Shown here piece by piece: positions 10,094 through 17,965 of a stretch of 64,000 nt of DNA. Position 1 is the stretch's first letter. Every line of letters begins with the position of its first letter. Location of the stretch: the NCBI GenBank assembly GCA_012959805.1, contig DUCN01000056.1, forward strand, positions 38,286-102,285, read 5' to 3'. A model generated the notes under the pieces. That model searched no databases, was not told where the DNA came from, and saw only the letters and a list, made by a program, of their open reading frames with translations. This DNA comes from Myxococcales bacterium (GTDB taxonomy: Bacteria > Myxococcota_A > UBA9160 > UBA4427). Position numbers and translations under genes: made by a program.

Positions 10094-11449
10094 CTAGACG
10101 AGACGATCCAGCAGCAGCGTGGCGAAGCCCAGGAATGAGAAGAATCCGAGAGCGTCGGCTGCAAACGTTACCAGGATTCCGGATCCGAGTGCCGGGTCCA
10201 GCCCCATGGCCTTCAAGATCAGGGGTACGGCAGCGCCGAAGAGGCTGGCGGTGACCATCGTGACCATCATGGCGAGTAGGAGCACCACGCCCATATAAAT
10301 GTTGCCGTGCAGCAGGAAGGCCATGCCGCCACTGATCAGTCCCGCTGTCATGCCAACGACGAGGCCGACCCACATCTCCTTGCCGACGGCGCGCAGTCCG
10401 CTGGAGAATTCGATTTCGCCTAGCGCGATGGCGCGGGTGATGACCGTGAGCGTCTGAATGCCGCCATTGCCGCCGACACCGGCGACCACGGGGAGGAAGA
10501 TCGCAAGTCCCACCATCTGTTCGATTGTCCCCTCGAAGATGCCGATCACGGCACCTGCTGTGAACGCCGTACAGAGATTGAGGAGCATCCAGGGCAGGCG
10601 CTTCTTGATGGAAACCCGGGCCGAAGTAAAGACACGATCCTCTTCCGAGAGTCCCGCAAGGTTGTAGATGTCCTGGGTGGCTTCTTCGGTGATCACGTCA
10701 ATCACATCATCGACCGTGATCACACCGAGCATTGTGCCGTCGACGTCCGTGACCGGAATCGCCAGCAAGTCGTAGCGGGCAACCAGCTGAGCAACTTCTT
10801 CCTGATCCGCGTCCGGCGGCGTGCTCAGCATCTCGCTGATGGCGAGTTCGCCCACCAGCGTGTTCGGCTGGGCCATGACCAGCCTCCGGATCGGCACGAT
10901 TCCCGTTAGTCGCTGGAGTTCGTCGACGACGTAGAGATAGAGGGTCTCCTCACTGGAATCGATTTGAGAGGCGCGGAGCGAGTCGATGGCTTCCTGCGAC
11001 GTCATCTTCTCGTCGAGTGCCGAGAAGTTCGTGGTCATCGCACGACCCGCGCTGCGAGGTGGGTACAGTTCGGCGTGGCGGAGCTCGTCGCGGCGAGATT
11101 GAGGCAGGAGCTTTGTGACCGGTTCGCGTCGCTCCTCCGGGATCGCATCGACGAGTTCGAGCAGGTCGTCCATTTCGAGGCGGGTCAGAAGCTCCGCCAT
11201 GCGCTCGTTCGAGATCGCCTCGATGATCTCCGGAAGGAGTTCGGGCGGGAGTTCTCGCAGCATCGTCGCGGCACGGCGATGCTTGAAGAGCAAGTCGATT
11301 ACGATGCGGATCTCGCCCGGCGTGAGGTCAGAAAGCATCGGGCCAAGGTCGGCGGGGTGAATTCTCTCGAGGACTTTTTCAGCCCGAAGATGCGCGCCCG
11401 ATTTCAACAACCGGCGGAGGATTCGGGTTGTGACGACGGGCTGGGCCAT
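10094..11449 (-). CDS. mgtE: Magnesium transporter MgtE
   Basis: This 451-residue homodimeric Mg2+ channel of the inner membrane has the classical three-part layout. A helical N domain (about 1-130) carries the superhelical repeats (LPPELLPEII). A CBS-domain pair (about 132-255, with VVDELQRLTGIVPIRRL and ITVDDVIDVI) senses cytosolic Mg2+ and gates the pore. Five hydrophobic helices follow from about 275 to the end, including the pore signature FLPVVAGVGGNGG and the selectivity region ending FAADALGFF. The start is well supported by GGAGGA seven bases before the ATG. It converges on the protease gene with only 23 bases between stops and stands alone as a transcription unit, with no visible M-box-like leader. 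Confidence 0.95.
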   Translation of the reverse strand: MAQPVVTTRILRRLLKSGAHLRAEKVLERIHPADLGPMLSDLTPGEIRIVIDLLFKHRRAATMLRELPPELLPEIIEAISNERMAELLTRLEMDDLLELVDAIPEERREPVTKLLPQSRRDELRHAELYPPRSAGRAMTTNFSALDEKMTSQEAIDSLRASQIDSSEETLYLYVVDELQRLTGIVPIRRLVMAQPNTLVGELAISEMLSTPPDADQEEVAQLVARYDLLAIPVTDVDGTMLGVITVDDVIDVITEEATQDIYNLAGLSEEDRVFTSARVSIKKRLPWMLLNLCTAFTAGAVIGIFEGTIEQMVGLAIFLPVVAGVGGNGGIQTLTVITRAIALGEIEFSSGLRAVGKEMWVGLVVGMTAGLISGGMAFLLHGNIYMGVVLLLAMMVTMVTASLFGAAVPLILKAMGLDPALGSGILVTFAADALGFFSFLGFATLLLDRLV

Positions 11450-11914
11450 TGCTATTCCTCCTTCGGTTCGGACGGATCGATGCGATGAAATCGATCCCGA
11501 TTCAGTGCGTCATGCGCGCGGCCCGACTGGCTGAGGGTGCGGCCGGACGGGGGAACTGCTGAGAGCCCGCCTGCGCCACCGCCCTATACTCGCCCTACGC
11601 CCGCCTACGCCCGCCTACGCCCGCCGGGAGGCAGTGTGTGAGCCGTACCCCGTGTTCAAAAGTGGCCGAACTTCTGTGTAGGTCAGGGGGCCAGAGCACG
11701 CCCATGGAGTACCCCAAAACCCCTTGGGCTTCTACCCCGGACCGAGTCCCCAGAATTCTGTGAGATGCCCGGGAACTGGCCTGAAATTCGCGTCGCGTAG
11801 GATTCTTAGACTGTCAGCGCTCAAGCTTGCCGGTGAATTGCCGATAAATGAAGGAATTAGAGAAAAGTCTCCAGCCGGCGCTCGCAAAAGACTGGAGATC
11901 GACATGGGGGAAAT
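11450..11914 (+). other. Intergenic region between mgtE and the HprK-like gene
   Basis: This 465-base region separates two divergent genes and should contain both promoters, though no strong -35/-10 pair was placed. It contains three perfect 10-bp direct repeats (11594-11623) followed by scattered G- and C-runs. A short frame starting ATG 11848 (79 codons) overlaps the next gene in another frame and has no family resemblance, so it was not called. Confidence 0.5.
11594..11625 (+). repeat. Three 10-bp tandem repeats
   Basis: The unit CCTACGCCCG occurs three times head to tail at 11594-11603, 11604-11613 and 11614-11623, with CC of a fourth copy. It is a G-poor, C-rich strand run upstream of mgtE's start on the opposite strand. 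Function unknown; a slippage-prone spacer or a protein-binding array are both possible. Confidence 0.8.
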
Positions 11915-12805
11915 ATGTCTCGGACTCGACTGCGTGGATTGGAGATTGCTGGCGTTCAGATTGGCATCGAGGTCCCGAAATCCTGCGCATGGCAATGGCC
12001 CTCCTCATCGATCTCCGACTACAGCTGTCTTCCGCGAAATCCAGAAGTCCATATTGGCGTTCGTGTAGGCACTGTCGATTCGACTGATTTAGCTGGCGAG
12101 TGTTATGCCCTCGGCGGCTGGACCTTTGAGGTCGCCAGGCAGGGCGAGGACTGGATCCTGGGTCTATCACGGGCGGGTCGGCGTGAGCAATTGGCCTTCT
12201 TTGATCGAGATTTTCGAATCGGAGAGATCGTTCTCTCACGTGACGTCGCGGAGCTTCCTGTCTATCCACTGCGAAGTCCGCTCGACGAGTGGATCGCACT
12301 TCATCGTGTGGTGGCGAGTGGAGGGCTGTGCCTGAATGCGACGGCGTCCGCACAGCCGGGCGGAGCGTGCATTCGTCTCGGGTTCGCTGATCCGAGCTCG
12401 ATTCGAGGCTGGACGACGCCGAGCACGACACTGCTCGGTCGCAACACGGTCTGGCTCCGTGAGGTCGCAGGTCGACTCACCATCTACCGCACGCCTTGGG
12501 GAGATGCGATGGACACTCAGCTGGGTGCCCGTGCACGCGTCGTCGACATCAACGTCTTTGAGGACGCCGAGAATCCGTATCGAGAGTTGCTCGATCCCTC
12601 GGATGCAGCGGAACTCCTCGTCACTCATGCGGTCGTACCTTTGTGCGATGAAGGGCTTCGGGAACGCGTCTTGCGAAATGCTCAGCGAATGGGCGAGAGC
12701 GCGAGAGTCATACGCTTTGGAGTGAGCGAGATTTCGACGGCACCGATCGCATGGCAGTCCGCGCATTTGCAATCTGGGTTCGCGCCTCCACGCGGAGCGG
12801 TCTGA
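11915..12805 (+). CDS. HPr-kinase/PEPCK-like protein lacking the P-loop
   Basis: This 296-residue soluble protein resembles the HprK-related kinase-like family in its framework. That family typically has a PLDEWIALHRV-type helix (here about residues 122-132), a hydrophobic ASGGLCLNATAS strand, a P-loop, a TPWGD loop after a short strand (about 193-197), and a C-terminal alpha/beta segment ending RFGVS. Here the expected Walker A stretch (GPSGAGKST-like) is replaced by LGFADPSSIRGWTTPSTT, with no GxxxxGK[ST], so nucleotide binding in the usual way is unlikely. The assignment rests on pattern memory and is moderate. ATG 11915 is preceded by GGGGG at a spacing of four. No lasso-peptide or PqqD-type genes, the common companions of this family, are nearby; a khpA remnant follows. 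Confidence 0.6.
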   Translation: MSRTRLRGLEIAGVQIGIEVPKSCAWQWPSSSISDYSCLPRNPEVHIGVRVGTVDSTDLAGECYALGGWTFEVARQGEDWILGLSRAGRREQLAFFDRDFRIGEIVLSRDVAELPVYPLRSPLDEWIALHRVVASGGLCLNATASAQPGGACIRLGFADPSSIRGWTTPSTTLLGRNTVWLREVAGRLTIYRTPWGDAMDTQLGARARVVDINVFEDAENPYRELLDPSDAAELLVTHAVVPLCDEGLRERVLRNAQRMGESARVIRFGVSEISTAPIAWQSAHLQSGFAPPRGAV

Positions 12806-13011
12806 ATTGCCCACGACTCAATCTTGAAAACTGATGCTTCATCGGAATCGAGACAATCCGGGTCTTGGATCTATTAGGGCACAAGAAGATGTGCTGGGGG
12901 GCAACGATTTGATCTGGAATCCGCGCGACACGTCCGATCGATTCGACTTGCGGACCCCGGCGGATCAAACCCGTTGAGTCGTCTGAAGCAGAGTGAGAGG
13001 TAGCAGTTTTG

Positions 13012-13245
13012 ATGAAGCAGCTGATCGAAGACATCATTAAGGCCCTGGTGGATCGGCCTGAATAAGTTCAAATCAAAGAAGTCATTGGGGATCATGCTCG
13101 CGTAGTCGAGCTCAATGTCGCCAAGGAAGATCTCGGCAAGGTGATCGGGAAGGGCGATGCCCACGCCTCCGCTATTCGGACACTGATGGCCGCCGCCAGC
13201 GGCAAGGAAAAGAAGCGCTACATCCTCGAGATCATCGAGCCCTAA
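13012..13245 (+). pseudogene. khpA: khpA (KH-domain RNA-binding protein) pseudogene with in-frame stop
   Basis: A 77-codon frame from ATG 13012 to TAA 13243 reads as KhpA/YlqC almost end to end: MKQLIEDIIKALVDRPE, then TAA at codon 18 (13063-13065), then VQIKEVIGDH, ELNVAKEDLGKVIGKG, ASAIRTLMAAASGKE and RYILEIIEP. KhpA proteins are 75-80 residues, so the frame is full length apart from the stop. The KH GxxG loop, normally like GKQG, reads GKGDAH here, so the RNA-contacting motif is altered as well. KhpA normally sits between rpsP and rimM; here it is isolated, so it may be a decayed second copy. A GAGAGG element lies about 11 bases before the ATG. Readthrough or a sequencing error would be the alternative explanations. 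Confidence 0.8.
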
Positions 13246-13503
13246 GCCTTGCCTTCGAGCGTCTTTTCATCCGGAGTCAGCCGGGGACCTCGACGCTTGA
13301 ACGCGTAGCGATGGGTCGAGTCCATCGGACTCTCTTCGCCTGCAGACGGAAAGCTTCGATCAACTTGCGCATAGGATGTGCAATTGTGGCGACCTCACTC
13401 GCTAAATCGTCGAAAAGCCTTCGGGTCTTGCGCGAATATTCCGATACAGCGGCGCAGGGCTGTTGCGTCTTCGCACAGCATGGATGCGGGAGAGTTGATC
13501 CGA

Positions 13504-14013
13504 ATGAAGACTGAAGTCGATGTATTTGAAGCGCCCAGGAATTCGGGACGCGTCCTCACGGAAGAAACTCGTAGGCTATTTGAATTGGGAGCCGAGCGGA
13601 TTGCGGCAAACGATCATGATGCTGCGCTCGCACCACTGCGTGAAGCTGTGGGGTCCGCACCCGAGCATGCTCAGCTTCGCTCTCTGTTGGGCGTGGCGAT
13701 CGCTCGAGTCGAACGGAATTTCGAAAAAGCACACGGACTGTGTGAGTCGGCGACCAAACAAGAATTTTTCAATCCCGATCTCTATTTCAACCTTTCGCGC
13801 GTTTATCTCGAATTTGGGCGTAGAGCGGAAGCGCTTCGCTACTTGCGTCGAGGGCAGATGATCGATCCTGGTCACGCATTGATTCGCGAGTCGATCGGGG
13901 CGCTCGGGAAGCGCAAGTCGCCGATCCTGCCGTTTCTTGCGCGGCGCCATCCCGTGAACCGCGCGCTGGGGACCGCGCGAAATTTTGTCTTGAACGGTTT
14001 TAGTCCTCGCTGA
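13504..14013 (+). CDS. TPR-repeat protein
   Basis: This 169-residue soluble protein is made mostly of tetratricopeptide-like helix pairs. Residues about 20-120 contain three units with the usual Ala/Gly/Tyr/Pro spacing (LFELGAERIAANDHDAALAP; LRSLLGVAIARVERNFEKA; LYFNLSRVYLEFGRRAEAL), ending RGQMIDPGHALIRE. The C-terminal 40 residues are basic (KRKSPILPFLARRHPVN) and may be membrane- or RNA-adjacent. TPRs mediate protein-protein contacts, and the partner is unknown. I chose ATG 13504 (preceded by GGAG) over ATG 13480 or the longer frame from 13378, whose extra residues are arginine-rich and lack TPR character. Downstream, two small hairpins (14024-14039 and 14041-14064) may end the transcript. 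Confidence 0.75.
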   Translation: MKTEVDVFEAPRNSGRVLTEETRRLFELGAERIAANDHDAALAPLREAVGSAPEHAQLRSLLGVAIARVERNFEKAHGLCESATKQEFFNPDLYFNLSRVYLEFGRRAEALRYLRRGQMIDPGHALIRESIGALGKRKSPILPFLARRHPVNRALGTARNFVLNGFSPR

Positions 14014-14081
14014 GGTTGGTATTGCGCCCGTGGGGGCGTACTGCATCTGAAAGGGTTGATGCAGCAGAGGCATGTCATTGC

Positions 14082-14110
14082 TTGACAGGTTGGCAGCGAG
14101 TCTCTAAAAC
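14082..14110 (+). promoter_or_regulatory. Sigma-70-type promoter for the bS22-like gene
   Basis: A perfect TTGACA (14082-14087), 17 bases, then TAAAAC (14105-14110). This is the best -35/-10 pair in the window and precedes the small ribosomal-protein gene by 85 bases. The leader between contains a CCGAC/GTCGG inverted pair (about 14152-14181) that could fold just upstream of the ribosome-binding site. Confidence 0.7.
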
Positions 14111-14195
14111 TAAGCGCGCCCCAAGATTGGGTGATGCCACATCTGTAATGCCGACGGACCTGTGAACTTCTAACTGTCGGACGAGGAGAAAACCG

Positions 14196-14282
14196 TTGGG
14201 TAGTGTGATTAAGAAGCGCCGAAAGAAGATGCGCAAGCACAAGCAGCGCAAGTTGCTTAAGCGACAGCGTCACAAGAAGTAG
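14196..14282 (+). CDS. bS22-like small basic ribosomal protein (AURKAIP1/COX24 domain)
   Basis: A 28-residue, extremely basic peptide begins at TTG 14196 with the GSVIKKRRKKMRKHK pattern and ends LLKRQRHKK. This matches the short bacterial COX24/mS38-like proteins described as bS22 in mycobacteria, which bind the small ribosomal subunit near the decoding region. A GAGGAGA site six bases upstream supports the TTG start. The gene is well framed by a promoter (14082) and an intrinsic terminator (14296), so it is a monocistronic, probably strongly expressed unit. Mycobacterial bS22 is a few residues longer at the C-terminus. The gene is easily missed by annotation because of its size and TTG start. 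Confidence 0.85.
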   Translation: MGSVIKKRRKKMRKHKQRKLLKRQRHKK

Positions 14283-14295
14283 AGAGAGTTTTTGA

Positions 14296-14321
14296 ATCGC
14301 GGCGGCCACGCCGCGATTTTT
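14296..14321 (+). terminator. Rho-independent terminator after the bS22-like gene
   Basis: A perfect 9-bp stem ATCGCGGCG (14296-14304) / CGCCGCGAT (14309-14317) with a four-base loop is followed by a run of five T (14317-14321). It begins 13 bases after the stop codon. Confidence 0.88.
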
Positions 14322-14907
14322 CATTTCAGGCACTGAATTCCGCGATCGCTCATGTTCTCTTGCTCTCGGAGTGATCAACGCGTCGATCCATACGGCGCCC
14401 GGCCGACATGAAGCATTGCGCGCGCCGACCGTAGAAGTCCCCGCGTTTTAAGGTGAATTTCGATTTATTCACCGTGTAGCGTTGCCTCACAACGCTCGAA
14501 CCCGCCTTCGCAATCCGATGCTCTCGATTGAAAACATTCGCGCCGCGCCGAATTCGTTCCTGCGAAAACGTACTCATCAATCGCAAGTTGATGCGACATC
14601 CCTCTGTTTTTTTTAACGAATTGCCTTGACGGGATTTAGATCGTGTTGTTACCTCGGACGCAACAAACGCTCTATCGCCGCGGTTTGATACATGAAGGTT
14701 TGTTTGTTCCTTCAAGTTGCTGGTGTTCAATGCCGATAGGAACTCGCAGCTGGTGCTGTGAACTCCCGGACTTTCAACAACAATCCCAGCCAGGTGCTGG
14801 GGGCGAGGTCGGAAGTAAGAAGTCAAACCGGGAGAGTCTATTTGACAGTCGGATGGATACTCAGAGACCGGGACGTAACGAGCGATTGACAAGGGGGGAA
14901 ACCCAGA
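14322..14907 (+). other. Intergenic region / long leader before the histone-like gene
   Basis: These 586 bases hold no gene I can support. A 180-codon frame on the minus strand (14350-14892) has no family features and unusual composition. The stretch is more AT-rich than its surroundings (a T8 run near 14610). A TTGACG at about 14623 and a TTTGACAG near 14840 are possible -35 elements for the histone-like gene, without a convincing -10 at 17 bases. Confidence 0.45.
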
Positions 14908-15066
14908 ATGGCAGCTCGCAAGAAGGCCACGAAGAAGAAGGCCGGCAAGAAGAAGGCCACGAAGAAGAAGGCCGGCAAGAAGAAGGCCACGAAGAAGAAG
15001 GCTGGCAAGAAGAAGGCCACAAAGAAGAAGGCTGGCAAGAAGAAGGCTGCTCGCCGCAAGCGCTAA
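14908..15066 (+). CDS. Histone H1-like lysine/alanine-rich repeat protein
   Basis: This 52-residue protein is built from four near-perfect 10-residue repeats of the type KATKKKAGKK, preceded by MAAR and ended by AARRKR. Its DNA shows a matching 30-bp period. Such low-complexity Lys/Ala proteins (AlgP- or H1-C-terminal-like) bind DNA or RNA electrostatically and condense nucleoid DNA; the specific role here is inferred. ATG 14908 is preceded by AGGGGGG at a spacing of nine. More than half the residues are Lys. The out-of-frame reading of the same repeats gives a Gly/Glu-rich pseudo-protein, which was not called. Two hairpins follow the stop. Confidence 0.88.
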   Translation: MAARKKATKKKAGKKKATKKKAGKKKATKKKAGKKKATKKKAGKKKAARRKR

Positions 15067-15084
15067 TCGCGCGTGTGGATGAGT

Positions 15085-15138
15085 GGCCTTCCGTACTTGG
15101 AAGGCCTAGGGACCCCGGCTAGGAGACCTGGCCGGGGT
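15085..15138 (+). terminator. Tandem hairpins ending the histone-like transcript
   Basis: A perfect 8-bp stem GGCCTTCC (15085-15092) / GGAAGGCC (15099-15106) with a six-base loop is followed by a second stem ACCCCGG (15112-15118) / CCGGGGT (15132-15138) and then TTCCTTCG. The second looks like an intrinsic terminator with a weak U-tract. Confidence 0.65.
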
Positions 15139-15236
15139 TTCCTTCGTTCTGGTCTCGATTTCGCAGTCGACTCAGCGATGCAAGTTTCGGGTTCGGCTGC
15201 TAGCCTGCTCGCCTCCCCAAATAGATTGGACGAAAA

Positions 15237-15524
15237 ATGGCACGTATCACGATCGAAGACTGTATGGAGCACGTTCCGAATCGATTCCACCTGGTTCGAA
15301 TGGCCTCGATTCGCGCGAAGCAACTCAAGAAGGGTGCGCTTCCGCTCTTGAAGTCCGAAGAAAACAAGCAGATCGTGATGAGTCTTCGTGAGATCGCTGC
15401 GGGTCTGGTGAAGCCCGGGGATGACCCGTCCGCGGAGCCAGCTGAATCGACCGAGGCCGCTGCCCAGGCCGCCCCTGTCCAAGCCGAGGCGCCAGCCGCG
15501 CCCGAGGCCGGTCCGAAGGATTGA
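15237..15524 (+). CDS. rpoZ: RNA polymerase omega subunit
   Basis: This 95-residue protein promotes assembly and stability of RNA polymerase by clamping beta-prime. The omega fold is clear: [20 protein letters not shown], then the conserved helix [11 protein letters not shown] and the [14 protein letters not shown] segment. After about residue 60 the protein continues with a low-complexity Ala/Pro/Glu tail of roughly 35 residues that is absent from short omegas but common in high-GC deltaproteobacteria. The gene starts 99 bases after a double hairpin, so it has its own promoter; the downstream kinase gene is on the opposite strand, converging with 31 bases between stops. Confidence 0.94.
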   Translation: MARITIEDCMEHVPNRFHLVRMASIRAKQLKKGALPLLKSEENKQIVMSLREIAAGLVKPGDDPSAEPAESTEAAAQAAPVQAEAPAAPEAGPKD

Positions 15525-15555
15525 GGCCTGGCTTTGCCTTTCAGGCGAGCATGAT

Positions 15556-16806
15556 TTAGGCGAGTACTACGGGGAGACTGAATTCGACGCGCGTTCCCTT
15601 GCCGGGCTCGCTCTCCAGCATCGAATCTCCATCCAGAAGTACCAGTAGATCGTGTACCAGCGTGAGGCCTAGGCCTGCGCCGCGATAGCGAAGGCTCGCC
15701 CGATCATCGACCTGATAAAACTCGTTCCAGATGTATTCCTGATCGTCGGGACAGATTCCAATGCCGGTGTCCTCAACCCAGCACTGGAGCCGATCGTCGC
15801 TGTAGCGAGCCCCGATCGTGATTTTGCCTTGTTCCGTGAACTTCGTGGCGTTGTCGAGTAGCAAGAAGAGAATCTGATTGACCTTGACCAGGTCGGTTCG
15901 AATCTTCGGAATGACTTCGGGAATTTCCTTTTCGATCTCCACTGACTTGCCGCACAGCGTGTCCTGCACGCTGAAGATTGTTTCGTCGATCACGTCCGAG
16001 ATGCAGACTTCATGGATCTCGATGGGGAACTCATTCTGCTTCACGCGCCACAGGTCGAGGATATTCTGGAGCGTTCGCTGGAAGGCCGTGCCCTCATCCA
16101 GGGCTTCGCGAAGGGTCTGCTGGGATTCGCTCGAGAGATTCTCGTGTTCGCTGGACAGAACGGTGATCGTGGACTCGATGATGCTGTTGAGCGGGGTGCG
16201 GAGCTCGCGAGACATCTTCTCGATGAAATCGTTCTTGAGCTTCTCGATCTTTCCGAGCTTCTCATTATTTCGCAGTAGCTCGATGTCTTGGGCGAAGAGT
16301 TCCTCGGAAAGCTTCAGGAGTTCATCGCTCTTCTCATCCGCGACCTCGAGATGCTTTTCGGATTCCTGTGCGAGTTCTTCGTAGTGAGCCGATAGATTCG
16401 AATGATCGATGGCGATGGCGGTGGACCAGGCAATCGACTCGATCGCCTTTGTCATCTCTTCGGTCTGGGACGTCGTCGAGGCAATTGCGAGTACGCCGAC
16501 GACCCGCCCCCGCGCCATCAAGGGGAAAGCAGTCGCCTCTTTCCCATCATCGGTTCGATGCTGACAGGTCTGTGCGGAATCGATCGCGTCGTGCACGATG
16601 GATTCGAGGCTCGCGGCGAGTTGGCGCGCATCCTCTGCGGAGCGGAGGCCAGCAGCGGCGCGGAGTCGGCCACTTTCGGGATCGGCGTCGACATGCGAAT
16701 AGAGCAGTACGGCGCTCGTGCCGGAGCTGGCCGAAGCCTGGCTCGCCGCCATGCGCAGTGCATGATTGAGTGGGTTCTCGATCTTGGGACTCAGGGTCGT
16801 CTCCAC
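15556..16806 (-). CDS. GAF-sensor histidine kinase-like protein, phospho-acceptor His replaced by Arg
   Basis: This is a cytoplasmic 416-residue protein with no membrane segments. The order is a GAF-like sensor (about 20-135), a coiled coil (about 140-190), a HisKA-like dimerisation helix, and a HATPase_c domain with an N box (LLLDNATKFTE), a G1 box (VEDTGIGIC) and F/G2 boxes (EFYQVDD, GAGLGLTLV). The H box reads KMSRELRTPLNS, with Arg (codon CGC, complement of 16207-16209) where the phospho-acceptor His normally is. The ATP-binding lobe looks intact, so this is either a pseudokinase or a CAC-to-CGC change or error. GTG 16806 follows the upstream pilT stop by 13 bases with GGAG between, so I prefer it; an ATG at 16869 would overlap pilT by 50 bases. 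No response-regulator gene is adjacent. Confidence 0.85.
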   Translation of the reverse strand: METTLSPKIENPLNHALRMAASQASASSGTSAVLLYSHVDADPESGRLRAAAGLRSAEDARQLAASLESIVHDAIDSAQTCQHRTDDGKEATAFPLMARGRVVGVLAIASTTSQTEEMTKAIESIAWSTAIAIDHSNLSAHYEELAQESEKHLEVADEKSDELLKLSEELFAQDIELLRNNEKLGKIEKLKNDFIEKMSRELRTPLNSIIESTITVLSSEHENLSSESQQTLREALDEGTAFQRTLQNILDLWRVKQNEFPIEIHEVCISDVIDETIFSVQDTLCGKSVEIEKEIPEVIPKIRTDLVKVNQILFLLLDNATKFTEQGKITIGARYSDDRLQCWVEDTGIGICPDDQEYIWNEFYQVDDRASLRYRGAGLGLTLVHDLLVLLDGDSMLESEPGKGTRVEFSLPVVLA

Positions 16807-16819
16807 CGCGGCCAACTCC

Positions 16820-17965
16820 CTAGAACCGTTCGTCGGTTTCGATGTCGAAGGGCGTCTCGGGTTTTTCATCCGATGGGGCGTCTTCGCTCACCAGCCCCTC
16901 CATTTCGAGCTTCGTGTGGAAGTCGGTGGGGTTCGATGCAGCGTTCAATGCCGCTTCCATCGTGATCTTATTGGCCTTGAGCAAGTCCAGTAGATGCTGA
17001 TCGAAGGTCTGCATGTGTTCGCTTCGGCCGCGAGCAATGAATTCGGTCAGTTCGTGCGTGCGGGCAGGGTCCTTGATGCATTCCTGAATCGATCGCGTCG
17101 ACCGCATGACTTCCACTGCGGGTACCCGCCCGTTCTGTTTCTTGTTGACCAGGAGACGGAGACTCACGATGGCTTTCAAGTTTTCTGCCAAACGCGCACG
17201 CACCTGCAGGTGTTCTTCGGCAGGAAAGAACGATACGAGTCGACTGATCGTCGAGGCGACATCGGCTGTATGAATTGTCGAGAAAACAAGGTGGCCGGTT
17301 TCTGCGGCTTTGAGCGAGGTGTCGACCGTTTCGAGATCTCGCATCTCTCCGACCATGATGACATCGGGGTCCTGGCGAAGCGCGGCGCGTAGTGCGTCCG
17401 GGAAGCTCGCTGTGTCTGTTCCGATCTCACGCTGTGTGATGATGCTGCGATCGTGGGTGAAGACGAATTCGATTGGGTCTTCCACGGTGACGATCTTGCT
17501 CTTTCGGAGGCGGTTGACCTCGTTCAGCATGGTGGCGAGTGTCGTGGACTTTCCCATTCCGGTCGGTCCGGTGACGAGGACGAAGCCTCTGCTCACATTC
17601 GCGATCTCGCCTAACACGGAAGGTAGGTTCAGGTCGGCGAAGCTCTTGATCTGGAGCGGGATTACTCGCAATACGATGTTGAAGAAACCGCGCTGTCGCG
17701 AGATGTTAACTCGGAATCGACCTTCACTGGGAAGTTCGAATGCTAGGTCCCGCTCGTTGAAATCGAGAGCTTGACCCATCGAATCGTTCTCGATGAGGAT
17801 CTGAACAATTTCCTCGGTGTCTTCGGGCGTCAGGACTTTATAACGCAACTCAACGAGTTCACCGTGGAATCGGTAGAGTGGGAGGTATCCAACCTGGAAG
17901 TGGATATCGCTCGCGCCCTTCTCGAGGCCGAGTCGGAGAAGCCTATAGAGCTTTTCCCGTTCCAT
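16820..17965 (-). CDS. pilT: Type IV pilus retraction ATPase, PilT/PilU family
   Basis: This is a 381-residue cytoplasmic hexameric ATPase that powers pilus retraction. A PAS-like N domain (LYRLLRLGLEKGASDIHFQVG) leads to Walker A GPTGMGKST (133-141), an Asp box with VTVEDPIEF (159-167), Walker B DVIMVGEMRD (201-210) and the His box GHLVFSTIHT (224-233). The C-terminus carries RGRSEHMQTFDQHLL rather than the AIRNLIRE motif of true PilT, so PilU is at least as likely. A polar tail (EDAPSDEKPE) follows. It is transcribed together with the kinase-like gene downstream. Given the broken flagellar genes a few kilobases away, type IV pili may be the surviving motility system, although no pilus structural genes are in the window. 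Confidence 0.9.
   Translation of the reverse strand: MEREKLYRLLRLGLEKGASDIHFQVGYLPLYRFHGELVELRYKVLTPEDTEEIVQILIENDSMGQALDFNERDLAFELPSEGRFRVNISRQRGFFNIVLRVIPLQIKSFADLNLPSVLGEIANVSRGFVLVTGPTGMGKSTTLATMLNEVNRLRKSKIVTVEDPIEFVFTHDRSIITQREIGTDTASFPDALRAALRQDPDVIMVGEMRDLETVDTSLKAAETGHLVFSTIHTADVASTISRLVSFFPAEEHLQVRARLAENLKAIVSLRLLVNKKQNGRVPAVEVMRSTRSIQECIKDPARTHELTEFIARGRSEHMQTFDQHLLDLLKANKITMEAALNAASNPTDFHTKLEMEGLVSEDAPSDEKPETPFDIETDERF

Noticed and set aside
14350..14892. 180-codon minus-strand frame in the gap before the histone-like gene
   Set aside because: No domain, signal or ribosome-binding site; composition is typical of a chance frame.
14643..15122. 159-codon plus-strand frame with a Gly/Glu repeat
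   Set aside because: It is the out-of-frame reading of the lysine-rich repeat gene at 14908-15066, which has the better start and known protein type.
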